From assembly GCA_900545755.1 (NCBI GenBank), contig URAG01000001.1, forward strand, positions 1 through 64,000: a DNA stretch of 64,000 bases. The letters run 5' to 3'. Numbering within the stretch: position 1 is the stretch's first letter; each line of letters begins with the position of its first letter. A program made the translations under genes and the position numbers. The notes under the pieces were generated by a model. The model worked only from the letters and a program-made list of their open reading frames with translations, was not told where the DNA came from and made no database searches. Shown here one piece after another: positions 15,032-23,200 of the stretch. Origin of the DNA: an uncultured Cloacibacillus sp. Lineage in GTDB: Bacteria > Synergistota > Synergistia > Synergistales > Synergistaceae.

Positions 15032-15422
15032 AACGTTCCTCCTGTTGTCTCAAGACATAATAAAATTGCTGACGAAAGTGGACACGCGCCGCACAGCGCG
15101 AGAAAACGTTCTTGCGTCTGTCTGAGAGCAGGAGCCGGGAATGCGGTTGCTTAGGGTCGCTTAGAGATGAAAAAGGGGCGAGGCGCAGCTTCCATCCCCC
15201 AACGCCGCTCTCTCGGAACGCACGCCGTGCGCAGAAACCCGACAAACGCGTCAGAGATGTAACGGAAGCATAGCCTCACCGCCTTTCTTCAAAAGAAAAG
15301 AACCGTCAAATTACTTTGTACAGATTAGCACCCTATGTCATGCAAGGTCTATATTCAAAGTTACAAATAAGTTACGTAATCAGCCGCCGCGCCTCTTCCG
15401 GGCAAGCAAGCGTATTCAGGCA
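15032..15422. other. Intergenic region upstream of the TAXI operon
   Basis: No gene is supported here. It must hold the promoter for the leftward TAXI operon, but no pair of boxes stands out. A short repeat GTTAC-N6-GTTAC (15360-15375) leads into the palindrome TTACGTAA (15372-15379). A 15-bp sequence at 15387-15401 also occurs inside the fumarase beta gene. Confidence 0.35.
15387..15401. repeat. 15-bp direct repeat, left copy
   Basis: CCGCGCCTCTTCCGG is repeated exactly at 16467-16481, inside the last codons of the fumarase beta gene. The two copies bracket the AT-richer HNH nuclease gene. They could be footprints of its insertion or coincidence in GC-rich DNA. Confidence 0.35.
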
Positions 15423-16301
15423 CTACGGGCGGTATTTTACGTCGATACTTTCCAGATCACGGCTGCCCGTGAGTCTGCCTTCCGTCATCCGGTGGTGTTT
15501 CTCGCAGAGCCAGAGGCCGTTCGTCAGTTTGTCGCTTCCGCCCTTGCTGTGCGGCTTGATGTGCGCGGCCTGCACGACGCCGCTGCATTCCGCGTCGAGT
15601 ATCTCCTCCGGAAGCCCCTAAATTGAGCGGAATTCGCACTTGCGTTCTACCTTCTGCATACTGCGGTAGAGCGAAGCGTCGCTTTTAAACAGCGGCTTGC
15701 TGGGATAAAGCCACATGAATAAGTCCCATGTTTTATCAATAATGTCCGGGATGTCCCGCAGACGGGGCCGCCATGCGAGCTCGAGGTAAAAAGTGTTTCC
15801 CAAATTGTGCTGGCTGGAATTTTTGCTTGAGAGTATTGTTTTTGCAAAGCCGTATTTTTCTTCAACTGCGTCTACTTCTTTAAGAAAACTATTTATATCC
15901 TTGTTATCGATAACGAATGTTTCTTTGTTTTTTCTCTGCTTATCATATAAAACATATTGCAGATAATGGGAGCGTTTTCTGTACTGTGCAGTCTCCTCCA
16001 GCATGTTTCTGAACGTTGCGTAATCGAAGTTCTGCTGAAAAAACGAAAACATGATAGGCGAATGTACCATGATGAATTGCAAATCGTTGGCTCCCAGCGT
16101 CGTCACGCCTTTGTTAATACAATAGCCTGTGCGGTAGCCCACCTGGCGGTCCCTGTCGGCTTTCTGGAAATAAGAAAAAGAGTTGTCGAGTATAAAATAT
16201 GTTTCTTCGTTCTTTACCTGCCTGACACAGGCTTCGCGTCCAAGTTTCTGAGAGACAGCGTCAAACAAACATTCGACCTCTCTGGGGAATTTTTTGTCCA
16301 T
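15423..16301 (-). pseudogene. HNH endonuclease interrupted by an in-frame TAG codon
   Basis: The frame begins at ATG 16301 (AGGAGT upstream) and runs 227 codons to TAG at 15618-15620, then continues in the same frame for 64 codons to a second stop at 15423-15425. The part after the TAG holds an intact HNH nuclease core: AAHIKPHSKGGSD, then LTNGLWLCEKHHR. The part before has no recognised domain but ends in RKCEF, whose Cys could be one of the paired zinc ligands that often flank HNH cores. A single nonsense mutation in a 292-residue HNH endonuclease, possibly a restriction enzyme, is the simplest reading. Readthrough or a sequence error are alternatives. Base composition is visibly more AT-rich than in the neighbours, which points to horizontal gain. 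Confidence 0.75.
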
Positions 16302-16439
16302 CTGCTCTTACTCCTTTTCTGGCTTTTCGTGTACGCGCCGTTTCCATCCGAGCAGCTTCGTTTTTTACGCGGCGTTCCCTGCACTCTGCGTATCTGAACG
16401 TCAGGCTTTGGCAGGAAACGCCGCTTTCGTTGCCAGAAA

Positions 16440-17015
16440 CTAGCCCTCCTGATTGAATATAAGCTTCCGCGCCTCTTCCGGCCCGGTTTCGTATAGGTTG
16501 CCGCCGTGGCAGTCGGCTATAACGGTCAGCGGCATGTCTTTGACTTCGAGGCGGAGGACGGCTTCGGGGCCGAGGTCTTCGTAGGCCACCGTCTCCGCGC
16601 TTTTGACGCAGTCGGCGAGCAGCACGGCGGTACCGCCGGTCGCGCCGAAGTAGACGGTTTTGTGCGCCTTTATCGCTTCAAGGACGGCCTGCGTGCGTTT
16701 GCCCTTGCCTATCATGCCGCGCAGCCCTTTTTCGATGAGTAGCGGCGCGTATGGGTCCATGCGCCCGCTCGTTGTCGGCCCTATCGGGCCTATGACGGCC
16801 CCGGGGGGCGTAGGCGCGGGTCCGGCATAGTAGATGACTTCGTCTTTTATCGGGACGGGCGATTCCGCGCCGGACTTTATCGCCTCGACTATGCGCTTAT
16901 GAGCCGCGTCGCGGCCGACTAGGATTTTGCCAGAAAGGCGGACGATGTCGCCCGCGTGCAGCGATTCCGCCGTTTCGTCGTCGAGCGGCAGTGTTATGTA
17001 TTTTATTTCGCTCAT
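16440..17015 (-). CDS. Fumarate hydratase class I, beta subunit (Fe-S)
   Basis: A 191-residue subunit matching the C-terminal half of class I fumarases and the beta subunit of L-tartrate dehydratase. Family blocks: LHAGDIVRLSGKILVGRDAAHKRI (about 20-43), YYAGPAPTPPGAVIGPIGPTTSGRMD (about 62-88), and GKGKRTQAVLEAIK. It pairs with the alpha subunit encoded four bases upstream to interconvert fumarate and malate. Tartrate dehydratase cannot be fully excluded, but with no tartrate genes nearby fumarase is favoured. Its 3' end carries one copy of a 15-bp repeat that recurs beyond the HNH gene. Confidence 0.88.
   Translation of the reverse strand: MSEIKYITLPLDDETAESLHAGDIVRLSGKILVGRDAAHKRIVEAIKSGAESPVPIKDEVIYYAGPAPTPPGAVIGPIGPTTSGRMDPYAPLLIEKGLRGMIGKGKRTQAVLEAIKAHKTVYFGATGGTAVLLADCVKSAETVAYEDLGPEAVLRLEVKDMPLTVIADCHGGNLYETGPEEARKLIFNQEG
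16467..16481. repeat. 15-bp direct repeat, right copy (inside fumarase beta)
   Basis: CCGCGCCTCTTCCGG, identical to 15387-15401, covers codons near the C-terminus of the fumarase beta gene (GPEEAR region). Confidence 0.35.
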
Positions 17016-17019
17016 CTTG

Positions 17020-17886
17020 TTAGCCTCTCCCTTCGATGCGTCCGTGCGCGTGGCGCAGCGCGTGGCAGCAGATGTTGACGGCGACCGGCATCCCCGCTAT
17101 GTGCGTCGGCTTCGTCACGATGTGCGCGTCGAGCGCCGTGACGGTGCCGCCGCAGCCGGAGGGGCCGATGCCAAGTTTGTTGACTTCGCGCAGGATTTCT
17201 TCTTCAAGCTTCGCGTAGTATTCTATCGGGTTGCGGACGCCGCAGGGGACGAGCAGCGCCTCTTTCGCGGCGAGCGGCGCGGTCTCGAAATTTCCGCCGA
17301 TGCCGACGCCTATCACCACCGGCGGGCAGGGGTTGGAGCCGGCTTCGCGCACCGTTTCGACTACGGAGCGCACGACGCCCTCCGCGCCGTCGGCAGGCTT
17401 GAGCATGAATATGCGGCTCATGTTTTCGCTGCCCATGCCCTTCGGCGTTATCGTGATGTCTATGGCGCTGCCGGGGACTATCTTCCAGTGGATGACGGCT
17501 GGAGTGTTGTCGCCTGTGTTGCGGCGGTCGGCGAGCGGGTCGCGGACGACCGATTTGCGCAGGTAGCCCTCGCGGTAGGCGCGGCGCACTCCTTCGTTGA
17601 CCGCCTCTTCGAGATCGCCGCCCTCGACGTGCAGGTCCTGTCCTAGCTCGATGAAGAGGACCGCTATGCCGCAGTCTTGGCATATAGGCATATACTTGTC
17701 TGCGGCGAGCTTCGCATTTTCGATTATTTCGTCGTAGAGAGACTGCGCGCGGCCGAGCTTTTCCGCGGCGCGCGCTTTTTTCAGCGACTCGGCCACGTCC
17801 TCGGGCAAGTACATGTTCGCGGTCAGCGCGAGCTCGCAGACTTTGTCCGAAATCTCCGCCGCAGTGAGAGTATATATCTTCGACAT
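17020..17886 (-). CDS. Fumarate hydratase class I, alpha subunit (Fe-S)
   Basis: A 288-residue subunit holding the [4Fe-4S] cluster ligands of class I fumarases. Cysteines lie in MPICQDCGIAVLF, SNPCPPVVIG and GPSGCGGTVTALD. Other conserved blocks are NTGDNTPAVIHWKIVPG and GIGGNFETAPLAAKEALL. The start at 17886 is chosen because GAGGGGTG lies 7 bases upstream; the frame extends 93 bases further without a better site. Together with the beta subunit it forms an oxygen-sensitive hydratase in the TCA-type pathway that feeds succinate and propionate metabolism, in keeping with the methylmalonyl-CoA genes further on. Confidence 0.88.
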   Translation of the reverse strand: MSKIYTLTAAEISDKVCELALTANMYLPEDVAESLKKARAAEKLGRAQSLYDEIIENAKLAADKYMPICQDCGIAVLFIELGQDLHVEGGDLEEAVNEGVRRAYREGYLRKSVVRDPLADRRNTGDNTPAVIHWKIVPGSAIDITITPKGMGSENMSRIFMLKPADGAEGVVRSVVETVREAGSNPCPPVVIGVGIGGNFETAPLAAKEALLVPCGVRNPIEYYAKLEEEILREVNKLGIGPSGCGGTVTALDAHIVTKPTHIAGMPVAVNICCHALRHAHGRIEGRG

Positions 17887-18015
17887 ATCAACACCCCTCG
17901 CATGAATTGTTGGAACTTTACGGGATAATAATAGCAGAGCGCGGGGCTTATGAAGCGCCCGCGCCGCCGGAAGATTCAAAAATTTTTTCGTGAAAATAGA
18001 GATTCCGCCGAGCGG

Positions 18016-18663
18016 CTACATGCTGTCGAAGTCGTCGGCGATTTTGAGGTTTTTCAGATGTTCCGTGATGTTGAGCGCGCGCAGCGTGAAGCCGCGCTCG
18101 GGCGTGTGGCTTAACACGCCGTAGGCGGCGTTGTCGAGATGCAGCCGCCAGAAGAAAGGCGGCGCTACGCCGAGGGCGCCCGCGAGCATCGGCTTTATCA
18201 GGGCGCGGTGCGAGACGAGCGCTATCGTCCGCCCGTCGTATTCGGCGACGGTGTTTTCAAGCTCGCGCAGCGAACGGGCGCGCACGTCAAAAAGGTTCTC
18301 TGCTCCCGCAACGCGCAGCTCCTCGGGGCGAGTCGTCCACGTGCGCCATTCTTCGGGAAATTCGCACATTATGTCGCTTTGCAGGCGGTTTTCCCAGACG
18401 CCGAAGCAGATGTTGCGGAAGCCCTCTTTCACTACCGGCTCCGCGCCTACCGCCTCGCCGAGTATGCGCGCGGTCTCGAAGGCGCGCGCGAGCGGGCTCG
18501 TCACGACTGCCGAAATCCCGGCGTCTTTGAGCCGCGCGGCTAAGGCGCGAGCCTGTTTCACTCCGTTTTCGTTGAGAGGGAAGTCAACGCAGCCGCGTAT
18601 CCTTTTATCCCTGTTGCCGTCGCATTCTCCGTGACGGATGAAATATACGGTCGTTTCGCTCAT
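18016..18663 (-). CDS. Histidine phosphatase family protein (phosphoglycerate mutase-like)
   Basis: A 215-residue protein with the branch-1 histidine phosphatase motif FIRHGECDGN at about 8-17 (catalytic His) and the usual second-half His in LVSHRALIKPML. The commonest form of that motif is SHG; here Arg replaces the Gly, which may alter the substrate pocket. Members include cofactor-dependent phosphoglycerate mutases, CobC-like phosphatases and broad phosphatases; the substrate here is not known. The start at 18663 follows CAGGAGGG. It is separated from the upstream ABC operon by a terminator and lies upstream of the fumarase genes in the same direction. Confidence 0.8.
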   Translation of the reverse strand: MSETTVYFIRHGECDGNRDKRIRGCVDFPLNENGVKQARALAARLKDAGISAVVTSPLARAFETARILGEAVGAEPVVKEGFRNICFGVWENRLQSDIMCEFPEEWRTWTTRPEELRVAGAENLFDVRARSLRELENTVAEYDGRTIALVSHRALIKPMLAGALGVAPPFFWRLHLDNAAYGVLSHTPERGFTLRALNITEHLKNLKIADDFDSM

Positions 18664-18679
18664 TCCGCGTCCCTCCTGT

Positions 18680-18714
18680 AAAAGTAAAGCCGCGCGCATA
18701 ACTTGCGCGCGGCC
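18680..18714 (-). terminator. Terminator at the end of the DUF3798/Rbs-type ABC operon
   Basis: GCCGCGCGC (18689-18697) and GCGCGCGGC (18705-18713) form a perfect 9-bp stem with a 7-base loop. The minus strand continues TTTACTTTT. Confidence 0.85.
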
Positions 18715-18735
18715 CTGAGGTTTCCGTCTTCGCCC

Positions 18736-19215
18736 CTATTCCTGGAACGACGGCCCTTCGTCCATGCCGCCGGATGCCGGTTCGTCGTCCGGCGCGGGCG
18801 CCGCCTGCTGTAGATGCGGAAGCGGGAGTTCGACGTTCTCCGCCTCCTCCGCTATCGCCGGCATCGAAACCATAATCGCCGGGATCGTGCCGAGGCTGAG
18901 CTTGCGCTCCACGGTTTTGATTACTTCCTCGGAGTCCTCATCCATGACAATGATCTTGATCGTGTGGTTCGGCCCCTGGAGCTTCACGACGTCGCGGTCG
19001 CCGGCAAAGTATTCGACCGAGCCGTCTTCATTGCCGTCGATGACGAGCGCGAGGTACTCTATTTCCTGATATTCCTTACCGTCTATCGTGACCGTCTTGT
19101 TGTCTACGTAGACGTCGTGCTCCTTGCCTATGTAGTAGAGGCCGAAGCAGAGCAGGACGAGCAGTACGACGAGCGCTATGCGTATAACGAGCCTTCTTTT
19201 GTTGACGTTCTTCAT
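18736..19215 (-). CDS. Small membrane-anchored extracytoplasmic protein linked to an ABC importer
   Basis: A 159-residue protein with a short basic N-terminus, one transmembrane anchor (about 9-27, LVIRIALVVLLVLLCFGLYY) and a beta-rich outer domain of about 90 residues (VYVDNKTVTIDGKEYQE..., EYFAGDRDVVKLQGPNHTIKIIV). A Pro/Asp/Glu-rich tail follows. It may belong to a catalogued family of unknown function seen beside such transporters (possibly DUF6672; from memory and not certain). The ATG is two bases after the permease stop, with its ribosome-binding site inside the permease gene, so it is the last gene of the transporter operon. It is probably an accessory subunit outside the membrane. 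Confidence 0.6.
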   Translation of the reverse strand: MKNVNKRRLVIRIALVVLLVLLCFGLYYIGKEHDVYVDNKTVTIDGKEYQEIEYLALVIDGNEDGSVEYFAGDRDVVKLQGPNHTIKIIVMDEDSEEVIKTVERKLSLGTIPAIMVSMPAIAEEAENVELPLPHLQQAAPAPDDEPASGGMDEGPSFQE

Positions 19216-19217
19216 CG

Positions 19218-20309
19218 TTATTCTCCTCTCAGGCTTCTGCGCGCCGCAAGGCGGTCGCGGTGGCGCTTCCATGCATGGAGCACGAGCGCAAGCGCGATGA
19301 TGCCGTAGGATACGAAGACGCGGAAGTATTCGCCAAGCTGCGCCTGTCCAATTAGCTCCTTACCGGCCATCGGCGAGACGACGAACATCAGGTGGAAGAG
19401 TATGACGCCGACGAAAACATTCGTTATCGTCGCGCGGCTGACGGAGGCTCCGCCTATCAGTATCGCCGCTATGGCGAACATACCGGCCTGGTCGTGGCTG
19501 TTGTAGGTGTTCATCGTTCCGATGTTCTGTAGGAATATTATCTGTCCGAAGCAGGCGAGGACTGTCGATATGATTATCGCTATTATCCTCGTGCGCTCGA
19601 CCGGTATGCCCGCGGCTTCGGCGACGGCCATATCCTGCCCGATAGCGCGCATGTCCTGACCGAGCTTCGTGCGGCGGAACCAGACGATGAAGAGGCAGAA
19701 TATACCTATGAGGATGAAGGTCGCTATCGGTATGTCTATCGTGCCGATCTTAAATGGGATGAGCGTGTCGAGCGTGCGGCGGATGCCGGTGAGGTTGATC
19801 GCGTTGCGTATGCCGTAGCCGCGCGAGAGGACGAGCTGCGGGTTGCTTATCGGTATCAGGCGGCCCATGCCGTAGAGCACGACGAGCTGATAGACGCCGT
19901 TGATGAAGAACCCTAGGATGTACGACGTTACCATCTCGCGCCCTTTAGCTCTGTTGAGTACAGCTCCGCAGATATAGCCGAGGACTATCGCTATCGGCAT
20001 CCCGACTATCGATGCGAGCAGCATTCCGGGCCAGCCTGCGACGGCCCAGTCGGTGACGAAGATGAGCCCGACCTGCCCCGCCATCGCGCCGAGGACCATA
20101 CCGAAGTTGAGCCCCATGCCGGCGAGTATCGGAATGAGCAGCGAGAGGACGAGGAACGAGTTGCGCGCGAGGCGCGTAAACATTTCCTGTATCAGATAAG
20201 TCGCCGAGAATCCCGAAAGAGGAATTGCTATCGCCGAAAGCCCGATGAATACGATCGGGACGGCGTAGTCCGCAAGTATGTTCTTTAAGTCGCGTTTCTG
20301 CTCCGCCAT
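19218..20309 (-). CDS. ABC transporter permease, RbsC/BPD_transp_2 type (second)
   Basis: A 363-residue inner-membrane permease with about nine to ten hydrophobic segments. It has branched-chain/ribose-type permease blocks: GMGLNFGMVLGAMAGQVGLI (about 65-85) and AIGQDMAVAEAAGIPVERTRI (about 215-235), the usual coupling-helix region. It pairs with the preceding permease and the two-domain ATPase. Its ATG shares a base with the stop of the first permease (TAATG type overlap). The substrate is not a proven sugar: the neighbouring binding proteins are DUF3798, not ribose-binding proteins. Confidence 0.88.
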   Translation of the reverse strand: MAEQKRDLKNILADYAVPIVFIGLSAIAIPLSGFSATYLIQEMFTRLARNSFLVLSLLIPILAGMGLNFGMVLGAMAGQVGLIFVTDWAVAGWPGMLLASIVGMPIAIVLGYICGAVLNRAKGREMVTSYILGFFINGVYQLVVLYGMGRLIPISNPQLVLSRGYGIRNAINLTGIRRTLDTLIPFKIGTIDIPIATFILIGIFCLFIVWFRRTKLGQDMRAIGQDMAVAEAAGIPVERTRIIAIIISTVLACFGQIIFLQNIGTMNTYNSHDQAGMFAIAAILIGGASVSRATITNVFVGVILFHLMFVVSPMAGKELIGQAQLGEYFRVFVSYGIIALALVLHAWKRHRDRLAARRSLRGE

Positions 20310-21355
20310 TATCGTTTCACCGTCACTTTCCTGGTAAGGGCGTAGAGTATCATACCGTTACTGACTATTATGCGTATGACCTCGGACATGTCCGTCTGCA
20401 TTACGCTGTTTATGACCGATGGCGTCATCGTGAGTATCCCCTGGAAGAGGAAGGTCCCGACGACGACGTTGACCATCGAGGCTTTGTTGACCGAAGCGCC
20501 GCCGAGCAGTATCGCGGCGACAGCCGGGAAGGCCATATAGAAGGGGCCCATGTAGAGCTGGATGAATCCGAAGCTCTGCTCGTAGACGAGTATGCCTATC
20601 GCGCCGAGCGCCGTCGACATGACGACCGATATAGTCCGCATCTTATCAACGTCGATGCCGGATGCGCGCGCAAACTCTGGGTTCGAGCCGACCGCCGTTA
20701 TCGCAGTCCCGGTCTTGGTGCGGAAGAAGGCCCATACAAGGAACGCGACGAAGGCGAAGAAAAGGAACATTCCGACGGGTACGTAGAAGAACTCGCCGAT
20801 GCGGATGTTGAGATACTGGCTGAGCGCGTTGAGCCAGAAGCCCTCGACGCTGATAGTAGTGCGGAGGCCTGATCCGCCGTAGCCCCATATCATCGTTGGG
20901 CTGGTGTACGGAAGCAGCAGCCACGCGATGCACATGAGCGCGACAGAGGAGAAGCCTACGTAAGTGGCTATCATCATTTCGTCGCCCTTGACGCGGTTGA
21001 GGAGCTGTCCGTAGAGCCATCCGAGGACTACCGCAATCGGCACGGCTATCGCCATCGCGATGACAAAGCCGATGGCGCCCGTCACACCTATCTGTATCGA
21101 CGTGACCGCGCCGAGAAGGCCCGCGATTATCCCTAGAGGCAGGCCGAAGTTCAGCCCACAGCCCGACTGTATCATCGGCACCATAGCGAGTACGAGGATG
21201 CCGTTCATCCCGACGCGGACGAGCGTGTCGGAGATGGAGGCGTCTATGCGGACGCCGACGAAGGGAGCGGCGACGAAGAGCGCGAGTAGGAAGAGCGCTA
21301 TTATGATTCGCGGCCAGCCGGCGTTTTCAATAAACTGCTTTAATTTGCCCTGCAT
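20309..21355 (-). CDS. ABC transporter permease, RbsC/BPD_transp_2 type (first)
   Basis: A 348-residue permease with eight to ten predicted membrane helices, paralogous to the next one. It has the matching blocks QSGCGLNFGLPLGIIAGLLGA and AVGSNPEFARASGIDVDKMR (coupling helix, about 225-245). It lies 19 bases after the ATPase gene. Two different permeases plus one fused ATPase is the arrangement of BmpA/Nup-like and ribose-like importers. The two membrane subunits would form a heterodimeric channel. Confidence 0.88.
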   Translation of the reverse strand: MQGKLKQFIENAGWPRIIIALFLLALFVAAPFVGVRIDASISDTLVRVGMNGILVLAMVPMIQSGCGLNFGLPLGIIAGLLGAVTSIQIGVTGAIGFVIAMAIAVPIAVVLGWLYGQLLNRVKGDEMMIATYVGFSSVALMCIAWLLLPYTSPTMIWGYGGSGLRTTISVEGFWLNALSQYLNIRIGEFFYVPVGMFLFFAFVAFLVWAFFRTKTGTAITAVGSNPEFARASGIDVDKMRTISVVMSTALGAIGILVYEQSFGFIQLYMGPFYMAFPAVAAILLGGASVNKASMVNVVVGTFLFQGILTMTPSVINSVMQTDMSEVIRIIVSNGMILYALTRKVTVKR

Positions 21356-21374
21356 TGTCTTTCACCTGCGTTCC

Positions 21375-22997
21375 CTATTGATTTGCCGCGGCCGTCTCTT
21401 CTTCGACATGGCCTAGCATCAGCAGCCCGAACTCTTCCGCTTCGGCCGAGGCCGGAAGTATGCCGGAGACGCGCCCTTCGTTGATTATCGCGATGCGGTC
21501 GCAGATTGAACGCAGCTCTTCGAGCTCGGATGAGGTCATGATGATCGTCGTGCCGTTCTCACGGTTGACGCGGCGCAGCGTGTCGAGTACCAGCTTCTTT
21601 GCGCCGACGTCTATTCCGCGCGTCGGCTCAGATACGAAAAGGATTTCAGGATTCACGGCGAAAGCCTTGGCGAGGCAGACCTTCTGCTGGTTTCCGCCCG
21701 AGAGCTCTATCGCGCGCTGCTTCGGCCCCGTACAGCGGATTTCGAGGGATTTGATGTAATCCTCTGCGCACTGCTCGATGGCTTTGTCGTCGCGCCATTT
21801 AACAAGGCCGCCGAAAAGATTCTTTATGAACTTCTCCTGCACCTGCATCGCCGTGAAGGTTATGTTCCAGTCGATGCCTTCCTCGAGCAGAAGGCCGACC
21901 CCGCGGCGGTCCTCAGATACGAAGGCCATGCCTTCGCGAAGGGAAGCGTCCGGGTCGTTGAGTTTTATCTCCTTGCCGCGCAGCCAGACCTTGCCGCCTG
22001 CCGCGTAGAGGCCCATAATGCCGTTCGAGATGCCGACCTTGCCCTGTCCGGCGAGTCCGCCGAATCCGAGTATCTCGCCACGGCGCACCTCTATCGAAAC
22101 GTCGCGGACCGTCTCTCCCGGCATATCGACCCAGAGGTGCTCGGTCTTGAGGACGACTTCACCGATTTCTTTCTGGTGTTCTTCGCTGCGTTCTTCGACC
22201 TGCGCCGCGCCGTCGCCTTTGCGGTCTACCATCCACGCCGCTATCTGGCGGACGTTCGTCTCGGAGGTCTTTGCCTCCTGGATGACGCGGCCGTCGCGAA
22301 GGACTATGAGCTTGTCGCATAGGTCGATTATTTCCTGTAGGCGGTGGGATATGAATATTATAGCGATGCCCTGTTCGGAAAGCTTGCGCAGCGCGGCGAT
22401 GAGGACTGTAGCCTCGGTCTCGGCGAGAACGGCTGTCGGCTCGTCTAGGACGAGCAGCCGCGTCTTGCTCCTGTCTATCTCACGCGCTATTTCTGTAAAC
22501 TGCTTGTGTCCGACGGGCATTTCGCTGATCAGCGTGTCCGCCTTGAGATCGACGCCGAGCGTCTTGATAGCCTTCTCCGCCCTAGCGCGCATGTCTGCGC
22601 GGTCGAGCGTTCTGAGCCTGTCGCCGAATACCTCGACGGTAAAATTGTACTTCGTGGATTCTCTGTTGAGCAGGATGTTCTCTGTCGCGCTGAAGCCTGG
22701 TATAAGCGAGAATTCCTGGTGCACCATTCCTATTCCGGCCTTGAGGGCGTCGAGCGGGTCCTTGAAGTGGACTTCCTCGCCGTCGATCTTGATCTTTCCC
22801 TCGTAGCCGCCCGTTTCAGCGATGACGGGCATCCCAAAAAGTATATTCATCAGCGTAGACTTGCCGGCTCCGTTCTCTCCGACCAACCCCATTATTTCCC
22901 CCGGCTGGAGCGAAAAGCTCACGTCCTGGAGAACGCGGTTGCCGAAGTATTCCTTGCCGATGTTCTCCATCTTCAATAGAGGGACTCCTGTGCCCAT
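21375..22997 (-). CDS. ABC transporter ATP-binding protein with two ATPase domains (RbsA/MglA type)
   Basis: A 540-residue double ATPase. The N-terminal domain has Walker A GLVGENGAGKST near 34-45 and Walker B LLVLDEPTAVLAE with a degenerate signature (SEMPVGHKQ). The C-terminal domain has a degenerate Walker A (GLAGQGKVG) but a canonical signature LSGGNQQKV and FVSEPTRGIDVGA. This asymmetric pattern is normal for the sugar/nucleoside (RbsA/MglA/NupO) class. ATG 22997 follows GAGGTGAAG; a GTG nine bases earlier is less likely. It energises the two permeases downstream and works with the DUF3798 binding protein encoded just upstream. Confidence 0.9.
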   Translation of the reverse strand: MGTGVPLLKMENIGKEYFGNRVLQDVSFSLQPGEIMGLVGENGAGKSTLMNILFGMPVIAETGGYEGKIKIDGEEVHFKDPLDALKAGIGMVHQEFSLIPGFSATENILLNRESTKYNFTVEVFGDRLRTLDRADMRARAEKAIKTLGVDLKADTLISEMPVGHKQFTEIAREIDRSKTRLLVLDEPTAVLAETEATVLIAALRKLSEQGIAIIFISHRLQEIIDLCDKLIVLRDGRVIQEAKTSETNVRQIAAWMVDRKGDGAAQVEERSEEHQKEIGEVVLKTEHLWVDMPGETVRDVSIEVRRGEILGFGGLAGQGKVGISNGIMGLYAAGGKVWLRGKEIKLNDPDASLREGMAFVSEDRRGVGLLLEEGIDWNITFTAMQVQEKFIKNLFGGLVKWRDDKAIEQCAEDYIKSLEIRCTGPKQRAIELSGGNQQKVCLAKAFAVNPEILFVSEPTRGIDVGAKKLVLDTLRRVNRENGTTIIMTSSELEELRSICDRIAIINEGRVSGILPASAEAEEFGLLMLGHVEEETAAANQ

Positions 22998-23140
22998 ACA
23001 CTTCACCTCGTTGCTTGGATACTTATAATCTTATGGCTTTGTGACGTTAAACTCTTTGCTCATAAAACTAAACTTATGATAGTTGATTTGTTCAAAAACG
23101 GCAAGATAACAAGGAGGATACGCCGGGACGCTTTGATTAT

Positions 23141-23175
23141 AAAAAATCTTTCCGGCGCTCACGCCGGAAAGATTT
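23141..23175 (-). terminator. Terminator between the DUF3798 gene and the ABC ATPase
   Basis: A perfect 14-bp stem pairs 23144-23157 with 23162-23175 around the loop CTCA, and the minus strand continues with TTTTTTATAATC. Its position inside the operon suggests partial termination, giving more binding protein than membrane components. Confidence 0.85.
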
Positions 23176-23200
23176 CAAATGACAGCTCTGTTTACAGCGC

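Noticed and set aside
15372-15379. TTACGTAA palindrome considered as an operator
   Set aside because: Eight bases of symmetry in an AT-rich patch are too common to support a claim.
15618-15620. Amber codon in the HNH gene read as pyrrolysine or a reassigned codon
   Set aside because: No pyl genes are in the window and several intact genes end normally at TAG (for example speE, the flavodiiron gene and the 76-residue gene). The other interrupted gene uses TAA, so a general reassignment does not fit.
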